Positions 1 through 6,635 of a DNA stretch of 64,000 bases are shown here, piece by piece (within the stretch, counting starts at the first letter, position 1; each line of letters opens with the position of its first letter). Location of the stretch: positions 124,001 through 188,000 of the forward strand of contig NZ_BCTW01000004.1 of the NCBI RefSeq assembly GCF_001590965.1, in the 5' to 3' direction. The notes below the pieces were generated by a model. The model worked only from the letters and a program-made list of their open reading frames with translations, was not told the DNA's origin and did no database searches. The DNA comes from Novosphingobium lentum NBRC 107847. GTDB taxonomy: Bacteria; Pseudomonadota; Alphaproteobacteria; Sphingomonadales; Sphingomonadaceae. A program made the position numbers and the translations under genes.

Positions 1-2
1 GC

Positions 3-728
3 GAGGCCGATGGTGCTGCCGTGACCGATGGCGGAGGCGGCGTGCGCGCGGTGATGAAGGGCAAAGTGTTCGAGAAAGTCGGCGTCAATGTCTCGACCGT
101 GGGCGGCGCGTTCGCCCCCGAATTCGCGGGCACGATCCACGGCGCGGCGGCGGACAATCCCGGCTTCACCGCCACCGGCATCAGCCTGGTCGCGCACATG
201 GCCAACCCGCACGTGCCCGCCGTCCACATGAACACGCGGTTTTTGACGACGAGCAAGGCGTGGTTCGGCGGCGGCGGCGATCTCAACCCGCCAATCCCTT
301 ACACGGACGACACCGCAGAGTTCCACGCCGCGTTCAAGGGGGCGTGCGATGCGCACGGGGCCGATTACTACGACCGGTTCAAGGCGTGGGCAGACGACTA
401 TTTCTACATTCCCCACCGCAAGGTCCATCGCGGCGTTGGCGGTATCTTCTACGACCACCTCGAATGCGCCGATGACGCGGGCTTCGACGCCAACTTCGCC
501 TTCACCCGCGACGTGGGCGAGGCATTCCTCTACGTGTACCCCCGGCTGGTGCGGCGGCGCATGGGGATGGAGTTCACGCCGGAGGACAAGCTCACCCAGC
601 TGCAATGGCGCGGGCGCTATGCCGAGTTCAACCTGGTCTATGACCGGGGGACATTGTTCGGGCTGAAGACCGGCGGCAACATCGACGCGATCCTGATGAG
701 TTTGCCGCCCGAGGCGGTTTGGAGTTGA
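3..728 (+). CDS. hemF: oxygen-dependent coproporphyrinogen III oxidase, 5'-truncated by the window edge
   Basis: This is the C-terminal part of HemF, which oxidatively decarboxylates coproporphyrinogen III to protoporphyrinogen IX in cytoplasmic haem synthesis. The frame is open from base 3 with no upstream stop, so the true start lies before the window. A GTG at 21 is internal. Recognisable family blocks are GGGGVRAVMKG followed by VFEKVGVNVSTV at the visible N-terminus, the HMNTRF block, WFGGGGDLNP, the YFYIPHR block and the C-terminal QWRGRYAEFNLVYDRGT-type block. It is a housekeeping gene and supports this end of the window being core chromosome. Confidence 0.95.
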   Translation, partial: EADGAAVTDGGGGVRAVMKGKVFEKVGVNVSTVGGAFAPEFAGTIHGAAADNPGFTATGISLVAHMANPHVPAVHMNTRFLTTSKAWFGGGGDLNPPIPYTDDTAEFHAAFKGACDAHGADYYDRFKAWADDYFYIPHRKVHRGVGGIFYDHLECADDAGFDANFAFTRDVGEAFLYVYPRLVRRRMGMEFTPEDKLTQLQWRGRYAEFNLVYDRGTLFGLKTGGNIDAILMSLPPEAVWS

Positions 729-764
729 TGGGATATTAACCGAAGTGTCTTAAGCGCTGAATTC

Positions 765-1136
765 ATGACCAAATCGCCAGCGCCAAAACGACATGTGAAT
801 CCGTTCAGTTGGGTGATTTGTGCCGGATTGGTCGTCACTGCGGTGGCCTCGGCAAACCACAAGTTAAAGCCATTCCCGCATATCTTGGCTGCAAAGTATG
901 CTGCGCCCGCGAATTGTCAGGATAAGGCCTATCAGAATGGCGAAGCCATTTCCAAAGGCTGCAAGAGCGATGAATATCGGTTCGAACATCCGGGCGATTA
1001 TGGATTCAACACATTTCGCGAAGGCTCACGCCCTTATTACAGGGTGGGAAACGACCTCGTCTTGATCGCGTGCTATTGGCGTAGTTGCGAGGCGCGAAAT
1101 GTCATTCGTAATGTCTATTTTCAGCGGGCTGGGTGA
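765..1136 (+). CDS. small secreted or membrane-anchored hypothetical protein
   Basis: This is a 123-residue open frame of unknown function. Residues about 13-30 (FSWVICAGLVVTAVASA) form one hydrophobic segment, consistent with a signal peptide or N-terminal anchor. The remaining roughly 90 residues are polar and contain four cysteines, so disulfides in the periplasm are possible. No good Shine-Dalgarno precedes the ATG, and the region is more AT-rich than its neighbours, which may mean recent acquisition. I do not recognise the family. Confidence 0.5.
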   Translation: MTKSPAPKRHVNPFSWVICAGLVVTAVASANHKLKPFPHILAAKYAAPANCQDKAYQNGEAISKGCKSDEYRFEHPGDYGFNTFREGSRPYYRVGNDLVLIACYWRSCEARNVIRNVYFQRAG

Positions 1137-1191
1137 TCCAGTCTCGCCAATATCGATCCGCGCTGAAATCCCAAATCCCTATCGTTTAATC

Positions 1192-1299
1192 TCCGTCGCC
1201 CCAGCGCAGGCTGGGGCCCATCCACGCTGTCCTAGTTGATACCCAGTCCGCGTTCAGCGGCGAGCCCGGATAGGCTCCAGCTTGCGCTGGAGCGACGGA
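1192..1299. repeat. paired inverted REP-like palindromes
   Basis: An 8-bp terminal inverted repeat, TCCGTCGC and GCGACGGA, bounds two palindromes in opposite orientation: CCCCAGCGCAGGCTGGGG at 1199-1216 and CTCCAGCTTGCGCTGGAG at 1275-1292. This has the look of a dispersed bacterial intergenic mosaic element. It occupies most of the 252-base gap between the two flanking small genes. Confidence 0.65.
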
Positions 1300-1388
1300 T
1301 TTATGTTCGTCGCATCGCTGTTGTCCCGCGCCGCAATCGGCTAAACGCCAAGCAAGCTGCGCCGGAACTGCGCGCACAAGGAACCCCG

Positions 1389-1550
1389 ATGGCCGATCTC
1401 TACCTCAAGGCGCTCGAATCCGAACGCAAGGCGTTGTGGGCCACGTGCCGCCTCAAGGGCCTGCCGCGTGACACGCCCGAGCGGCTGCGCATCGTCGAGA
1501 TCGATGGCCTGCTCGCCGAGCACAAGGCCAAGAAAACGGCGGCGAAATAG
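1389..1550 (+). CDS. 53-residue conserved-looking hypothetical protein
   Basis: This is a small charged, probably helical protein starting MADLYLKALESERKALW and ending in a Lys/Ala-rich tail. The start at 1389 was chosen because AAGGA lies 6 bases upstream; a longer in-frame extension would run through the upstream repeat element. The stop is 4 bases before the acetyltransferase start, suggesting co-transcription. The function is unknown. Confidence 0.55.
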   Translation: MADLYLKALESERKALWATCRLKGLPRDTPERLRIVEIDGLLAEHKAKKTAAK

Positions 1551-1554
1551 GCCG

Positions 1555-2199
1555 ATGGACGTGACCGGACCTCCGCTGGCGCATGGGTTCCACGCGGTCG
1601 ATCCGGCCGATCTGGCGTGCATCGTGACGGCGCTGGAGATGACCGTGCCGCCGGCGGGACTGCGGCGGTTGTCGCCGGAAACCGACGTGCCGCTGCAGAT
1701 GGCGCGGTGGCGGGCGCCGGATGTGGCGAAGTACCGCGCGTTGTTCGTGGCCATCGGCGCGCCGTGGCTGTGGTCCTCGCGGTTGCGGGTGGACGATGTC
1801 GCGCTCGGCGCCATCCTCAACGATCCGGCGGTCGAAGTCTTCGTCGTGACCGATGCGGCGCGGATGGAGGTCGGGATGCTCGAACTCGATTTCCGCACCC
1901 CGGGCGAATGCCTGATCGCGTTCTTCGGGCTGACCCGCGCGGCGTCCGGGCGCGGGCTGGGCCGCTGGCTGATGAAGCGTGCGCTGCAGCTGGCGTGGCG
2001 GCCGCAGCAGGGCGGGATGCCCGCCGTGGGCCGCGTATGGGTGCACACCTGCACGCTCGACGATCCGCGCGCGCTGGGGTTCTACATCCGGCAGGGCTTC
2101 ACCGCCTTTGCCCGCTCGGTCGAAATCCTGCCCGATCCGCGCCATGCCGGGCTGCTGCCGCCGGATGCGGCCGCGCGCGAACCGCTCATCGAGATTTGA
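1555..2199 (+). CDS. GNAT-family N-acetyltransferase
   Basis: This 214-residue protein is predicted to transfer an acetyl group from acetyl-CoA to an unknown amine. The C-terminal half shows the GNAT fold: a beta strand GECLIAFFGLTR, the acetyl-CoA pyrophosphate loop SGRGLGRWLM, and the late motif DDPRALGFYIRQGFTAF typical of GNAT motif B. ATG at 1555 was chosen because it follows the small upstream gene by 4 bases, and longer in-frame starts would overlap that gene. It is likely cytoplasmic. The substrate cannot be predicted. Confidence 0.85.
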   Translation: MDVTGPPLAHGFHAVDPADLACIVTALEMTVPPAGLRRLSPETDVPLQMARWRAPDVAKYRALFVAIGAPWLWSSRLRVDDVALGAILNDPAVEVFVVTDAARMEVGMLELDFRTPGECLIAFFGLTRAASGRGLGRWLMKRALQLAWRPQQGGMPAVGRVWVHTCTLDDPRALGFYIRQGFTAFARSVEILPDPRHAGLLPPDAAAREPLIEI

Positions 2200-2288
2200 G
2201 GTCATTCTTCGGCTTCTGAGCCAAAAGCACGCATCCGAACGCATCGCCTCTTGCCCTTGCGCGTCAGGTCTGCCCATCTAGGCCCAAG

Positions 2289-4382
2289 ATGCTGCGCCAG
2301 TACGAACTTGTCGAACGCGTGCTCGCCTACGATCCGGACGCGGACGAGGCGGTGCTGAACCGCGCCTATGTCTATACCGTCCAGCGCCACGGCACGCAGA
2401 AGCGCGCATCGGGCGATCCGTACTTCAGCCATCCGGTCGAAGTGGCGGGCCTGATGACCGAGCTGAAGCTCGACCAGGACACCGTCGTCACCGCGCTGCT
2501 CCACGATACGGTGGAGGACACGCTCGCCACGATCGAGGAGATCGAGCGATTGTTCGGCCCCGACGTGGCGCGGCTGGTCGATGGCGTGACCAAGCTGTCG
2601 AAGATCGAGACGCTGACCGAGAACGAGCGCGCGGCGGAAAACCTGCGCAAGTTCCTGCTGGCGATGAGCGAGGACTTGCGCGTGCTGCTGGTCAAACTGG
2701 CGGACCGGCTGCACAACATGCGCACGCTGCATTTCATCAAGAGCACCGACAAGCGCAAGCGCATCGCGCGCGAGACGATGGATATCTACGCCCCGCTGGC
2801 CGAGCGCGTGGGCATGTACGAATACATGCGCGAGATGCAGCTGCTCGCGTTCGAACAGCTCGAGCCCGAGGCGTATGCCACCATCACCGGGCGGCTCGCC
2901 GCGATCCGCAGCGACGAGGGCGGGCAGGTCGATGCCATCGCGCTGGAAGTGAAGAAGGCGCTGGCCGAGGCGGGGCTGAAAGTGGAAGTTTCGGGGCGTG
3001 AGAAGCACCCGTACTCGATCTGGAAGAAGATGGCCGAACGCCACGTCAGCTTCGAACAGATCACCGACATCATGGCCTTCCGCGTGCTGACCGACAGTGC
3101 GGCGGACTGCTACAAGGCGCTGGGCGTGCTGCACCAGACCTGGCAGATGATCCCCGGGCGGTTCAAGGACTACGTCTCCACGCCCAAGATGAACGGCTAC
3201 CGCTCGCTCCACACTGCGCTGATCTATCGCAATTCGATGCGCGTCGAAGTGCAGATCAAGACGCACGAGATGCACCGCACCAACGAATACGGGCTCGCCG
3301 CGCACTGGGCCTACAAGCAGGGCGGGGTACAGCCCGACGGGCAAGTCGGCTGGGTGCGCGATCTGCTCGAAATCCTCGACGCCAGCCATGATGCCGAGGA
3401 ACTGCTCGAACACACCAAGCTGGCGATCTATGCCGATCGCATCTTCGCGTTCACCCCCAAGGGCTCGCTGTTCCAGCTGCCCAAGGGGGCGACGCCGATC
3501 GACTTCGCGTTTGCCGTGCACACCGATCTCGGCGCGCAGGCAGTGGGGGCCAAGATCAACGGCCGCCATGTGCCGCTGCGTACGCAGCTGGGCAACGGCG
3601 ACGTGGTGGAGATCATCCGCAGCCGCACGTCCGAACCGCAGCTGTCGTGGCTGGGCTTCGTCGTCACCGGCAAGGCGCGCGCCGCGATCCGCCGTTCGGT
3701 GCGGATGAAGGAACGCGCCGACATCGCCGCCATCGGTCAGCGATTGTACGAGGAGATCGTCGAGCGGCTGCCGGGCAAGATCGGCAAGAAAGCGCTGAAG
3801 GAAGCGCTGAAGCGCCTGAAGCTGACCGACGAGGAAGACCTGATGGTTGCGATCGGATCGGCCAAGATCGACGACCGGCAAGTGATGGAAGCGCTCGTCC
3901 CCGGCAGCGCCGAAGGGCTGCCCGACGAGGATCAATGGCCCAAGCAGCGCCGCGCGATCGCGGTGCGCGGGCTGACCCCGGGCATGGCGTTCCAGCTGGC
4001 GACATGCTGTCATCCGGTGCCGGGCGATCGTATCGTCGGCTTGCGCCAGGCGGGCAAGGGCGTGGAAGTCCATTCGATCGACTGCATGACGCTGGCCAGC
4101 GGCGTGGATGCCGACTGGATCGACCTGTCGTGGGACGCGCGCACCGACGGCGCGGTCGGCCACTTGCGCGCCGAACTTTACAACCGCCCGGGCACGCTGG
4201 CCGAAATGGCCGGCATCTTCGCGCTCAACCACGCCAACGTCGTCAACCTGGAAATGACCCAGCGCGACGACCCGTTCCACACCTATGAGGTCGACCTCGA
4301 AGTGCGCGACCTGGCCCACCTCACGCGCATCGTCAGCGCATTGCGGGGAAGCGACGCGGTGGCGCAGGCGGACCGGATTTAG
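2289..4382 (+). CDS. rel: bifunctional (p)ppGpp synthetase/hydrolase (Rel/SpoT family)
   Basis: This 697-residue long RSH enzyme makes and degrades the stringent-response alarmone (p)ppGpp. The HD hydrolase domain is intact (H48, H72-D73 and the following E-D pair near 76-77), so it should hydrolyse as well as synthesise. The synthetase domain includes KDYVSTPKMNGYRSLHT near residue 296 and the VEVQIKT strand. A TGS domain (IFAFTPKG onwards, near 380-440) and a C-terminal ACT domain (about 620-697) follow. Length and order are normal for the single alphaproteobacterial Rel. The start has only a weak ribosome-binding site. Confidence 0.96.
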   Translation: MLRQYELVERVLAYDPDADEAVLNRAYVYTVQRHGTQKRASGDPYFSHPVEVAGLMTELKLDQDTVVTALLHDTVEDTLATIEEIERLFGPDVARLVDGVTKLSKIETLTENERAAENLRKFLLAMSEDLRVLLVKLADRLHNMRTLHFIKSTDKRKRIARETMDIYAPLAERVGMYEYMREMQLLAFEQLEPEAYATITGRLAAIRSDEGGQVDAIALEVKKALAEAGLKVEVSGREKHPYSIWKKMAERHVSFEQITDIMAFRVLTDSAADCYKALGVLHQTWQMIPGRFKDYVSTPKMNGYRSLHTALIYRNSMRVEVQIKTHEMHRTNEYGLAAHWAYKQGGVQPDGQVGWVRDLLEILDASHDAEELLEHTKLAIYADRIFAFTPKGSLFQLPKGATPIDFAFAVHTDLGAQAVGAKINGRHVPLRTQLGNGDVVEIIRSRTSEPQLSWLGFVVTGKARAAIRRSVRMKERADIAAIGQRLYEEIVERLPGKIGKKALKEALKRLKLTDEEDLMVAIGSAKIDDRQVMEALVPGSAEGLPDEDQWPKQRRAIAVRGLTPGMAFQLATCCHPVPGDRIVGLRQAGKGVEVHSIDCMTLASGVDADWIDLSWDARTDGAVGHLRAELYNRPGTLAEMAGIFALNHANVVNLEMTQRDDPFHTYEVDLEVRDLAHLTRIVSALRGSDAVAQADRI

Positions 4383-4400
4383 GGCGTCATGGCACCATGC

Positions 4401-4480
4401 GTCCCCGCGAAGGCGGGGACCTCAGGCAGGTATGCGCGGTTGACTTGCCCCGCCCGAGGCCCCGGCCTTCGCGGGCGCGC
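4401..4480. repeat. second inverted pair of palindromic repeats
   Basis: GTCCCCGCGAAGGCGGGGAC at 4401-4420 is a perfect 8-bp-arm hairpin. About 45 bases later there is a partly diverged inverted copy containing GGCCTTCGCGGGC. The arrangement matches the element at 1192-1299 but with different arm sequence. It lies between the convergent ends of rel and the DUF1905-like gene and could also act as a transcriptional block. Confidence 0.6.
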
Positions 4481-4515
4481 AGGTGAGTTTCGGCGGACCC
4501 CGACCGCCAAGACCG

Positions 4516-4875
4516 CTAAACCTCCAGCATCACCGCTACCATATCCCCCTCGCCGATCCCCTCGGCCTTGCGCACCGCGGCCTTGACCGGCAGCATCCAG
4601 CCTTCGTCCTTCGACGGGAACACCGAGGTGGAAAACCGTGTGTCGCCGATCGTGGCGGTGACCTTGAGCGAGCCGAACCCGCGCGCCAGCCCTTCCAGCC
4701 GCCGCATCAGCGCGGTGGCGGACAGGGCCTCGCCCGCCGCACCGTCGACGGTCAGGAAGTGCCACGCTGCCGGCGCACCCGGGCTGGTCCAGCGCCACAG
4801 CGGGCCGGTGTGGGTTACGACGTCTTGTTCATCCCCATTTCCGCTCGTCCTGAGCTTGTCGAAGGATCGGGCCAT
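4516..4875 (-). CDS. DUF1905-like small protein
   Basis: This is a 119-residue protein whose core (GPLWRW, AAWHFLTVDG, then GFGSLKVTATIGDTRFSTSVFP and KDEGWMLPVKAAVRKAEGI) matches DUF1905-type beta proteins, often found with YdeI/OmpD-associated proteins. The start at 4875 overlaps the TGA of the upstream isomerase by one base (TGATG), indicating translational coupling. The first dozen codons are supplied by a dispersed repeat, so the N-terminal residues SFDKLRTSG are probably not conserved. The biochemical function is unknown. Confidence 0.75.
   Translation of the reverse strand: MARSFDKLRTSGNGDEQDVVTHTGPLWRWTSPGAPAAWHFLTVDGAAGEALSATALMRRLEGLARGFGSLKVTATIGDTRFSTSVFPSKDEGWMLPVKAAVRKAEGIGEGDMVAVMLEV
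4843..4866. repeat. sphingomonad-type dispersed repeat within a gene start
   Basis: The segment contains GTCCTGAGCTTGTCGAAGGA, a sequence I know as a widely dispersed intergenic repeat in sphingomonad genomes. Here it encodes the N-terminus of the DUF1905-like protein. I saw no second copy in this window, so recognition rests on memory of the repeat family. Confidence 0.5.
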
Positions 4876-5915
4876 CACTTCGCCCGCCGCACCGGCACCG
4901 GCACATTGCAGATGTCCGCACCACCTGCGGGCCGGATGAAAAACGGATCGCGCCGGTTGGCCCGCGCATCGGCATAGCGGGCGAAGCTGGCGCTCTCGGT
5001 CGACAGGTACTCGAAGCGCGGCTGCTCGGCAGCGGGCAGTTCGGACGCCAGCCGGATCGAGCGGATCGGCGTGCGCTCGTCAGCCGTCTTGTAGAATCCC
5101 AGCACCTCGGTCCCGCGCGGCAGCGAGGACAAGTGTTCGATCCCCTCGATCACGCGGCCCACCAGTGCGATATTGCGATCGAGATGGCGCGGCGGCGTGC
5201 CGATCACGCTGTAGAGTTCGGCGCCCGAGCCGGTATCGGGCGACAGATCGCGCCCCACGCCGACCATGCCGTAGCAGTGGATGGGCCATAGTGATGGCGG
5301 GGGAGGCGGGTCCGCGACGACGCCACGCGGAATCTTCCCTCTAAATCGATAGCCGCTGTCATTGACGCCAACTGGCCAGCCTCGAACAAAAGTACTTATC
5401 GGCGCGTAGGCATCTTTCGGTCTGATTCTGGAAGGAGTGACTAGTGTGCGAACCGTGTAATAAATCTGATGTGCTGAGAACGAGATATACTGACTCTCCG
5501 GCACCTTCACCAACCCCGTCGGCAACGCCTTGGCCTTCGCCTTGTCCTCGCCATCGGCATCGCCCCACTGCGCGACGTAATTGTCCTGCACGCGGTTCAC
5601 GCTCGTCCCGTCCCACCAGTGCGCGGCGGCCAGCTTGCGGATATTGCCGATCCAGCCTTGGGAGAACGGCGGCGGCATCAGCTGGATCACCACGCGGCGC
5701 GTGCGGCCCTTGGCGTCGGGCGCCAGTTCCATCACCAGCAAGTCCGCTGGCGCCATTCCCACCCAGTCCGAAGCCGGCGCACCCGCCACGATCTCGCTCG
5801 GGGCAAGCGCGGGTTTGGCCGGTGTCGCAGCCGGTGAGGGCGGCGGGGCTTCGGACGCCGCGGCAGGCAGCGCGGCGGCAACAAGCGCGAAGGGCGCCAG
5901 CAAGGTCCTGATCAT
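4875..5915 (-). CDS. cyclophilin-type peptidyl-prolyl cis-trans isomerase, secreted
   Basis: This 346-residue protein is predicted to catalyse proline isomerisation in the periplasm. The start at 5915 gives a classical signal peptide (MIRTLLAPFALVAAALPAAASEA). Cyclophilin motifs include the strand VVIQLMPPPFSQGWIGNI, NYVAQWGD and the late ALVGRVIEGIEHLSSLPRG segment. Longer in-frame starts would enter the tRNA-Ser gene. It is translationally coupled to the DUF1905-like gene downstream. Roughly residues 135-192 are encoded by DNA clearly more AT-rich than the rest and look unlike the usual family sequence, although the reading frame stays open. Confidence 0.85.
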   Translation of the reverse strand: MIRTLLAPFALVAAALPAAASEAPPPSPAATPAKPALAPSEIVAGAPASDWVGMAPADLLVMELAPDAKGRTRRVVIQLMPPPFSQGWIGNIRKLAAAHWWDGTSVNRVQDNYVAQWGDADGEDKAKAKALPTGLVKVPESQYISFSAHQIYYTVRTLVTPSRIRPKDAYAPISTFVRGWPVGVNDSGYRFRGKIPRGVVADPPPPPSLWPIHCYGMVGVGRDLSPDTGSGAELYSVIGTPPRHLDRNIALVGRVIEGIEHLSSLPRGTEVLGFYKTADERTPIRSIRLASELPAAEQPRFEYLSTESASFARYADARANRRDPFFIRPAGGADICNVPVPVRRAK

Positions 5916-6020
5916 CCCCACCTTGTGCCAAACCGCGCCGCGCAAGGGAAGCGCGGCTTGCGGAAGCCCACCTTGCGCTGACGCAGCCATGCCGCTACGG
6001 GCACGCCTTCCAGAGCATGC

Positions 6021-6111
6021 GGAGCGGTGGCCGAGTGGTCGAAGGCGCTCGCCTGGAAAGTGAGTATACGCCAAAAGCGTATCGAGGGTTCGAATCCCTC
6101 CCGCTCCGCCA
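6021..6111 (+). tRNA. tRNA-Ser(GGA)
   Basis: The acceptor stem GGAGCGG pairs with CCGCTCC, followed by the discriminator G and an encoded CCA. The anticodon arm CTCGCCTGGAAAGTGAG presents GGA. A long variable arm (about TATACGCCAAAAGCGTA) identifies a class II tRNA, and the T arm reads AGGGTTCGAATCCCT. It lies exactly where core genes give way to the catabolic region. Confidence 0.95.
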
Positions 6112-6576
6112 CGGACCTGTTCTCAGTGGTCCGAAATGGACAATGGGGATGGCTTCCTCCTGATTACCGATGCTTAGCAGACAGGTTCGGCCTCGCCCGT
6201 CCTTGCCCGTCCAGGCCCATCCACCGAATCGGAGGGGCGAGATCGTGGCACGTTCGGTCGAAAATCGTGGTACTTTCAGGAGACCAAAGATGGATCACCG
6301 ATGCCACGGGTCGGCTCGGTCAGCTGCGGAGCCGGGAAGTTCAGCCGCACCACTCGCGAGACCCAGGATCGTTGAGCCCCTTCCTTGGCGTCCCGGCACC
6401 TTGTCCCTCACGTGGAGCGTACTGTCGGCAGCTGAAGCCGACTGTGCACCGGCCACGCTCGGGCACCGGCCGCATCATTGCACTGCGACGCTGGTGCAGG
6501 GGCCGTCCACGCCATCCCGTCAGTCACGTGCCGGCGCCCAAAATCTGCTGACCGCCTTTTACGCCCGAAGACATGC
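6112..6576. other. gap downstream of tRNA-Ser with no recognised gene
   Basis: About 465 bases follow the tRNA. Short open frames exist on the plus strand, but none has a good ribosome-binding site, plausible codon pattern or recognisable motif. I could not identify an integrase remnant. The position directly 3' of a tRNA is a typical island insertion point, but no duplicate of the tRNA 3' end was seen elsewhere in the window. Confidence 0.4.
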
Positions 6577-6610
6577 AAAACCCCACCGGCTGTCTCGCAG
6601 CCGATGGGGG
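6577..6610 (-). terminator. rho-independent terminator of the first TonB receptor gene
   Basis: Read on the minus strand, CCCCATCGGCTG and CAGCCGGTGGGG form a 12-bp stem with one G-U pair around a short loop, directly followed by TTTT. It begins about 26 bases after the receptor's stop codon. Confidence 0.85.
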
Positions 6611-6635
6611 TCGATTATCGCCGGAAGAAAGAACG

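Noticed and set aside
2202..4319. Long open frame of about 705 codons on the minus strand opposite rel
   Set aside because: It is an antisense shadow of a highly conserved gene in GC-rich DNA; its protein is His/Arg/Gln-rich without recognisable motifs and it has no plausible start region.
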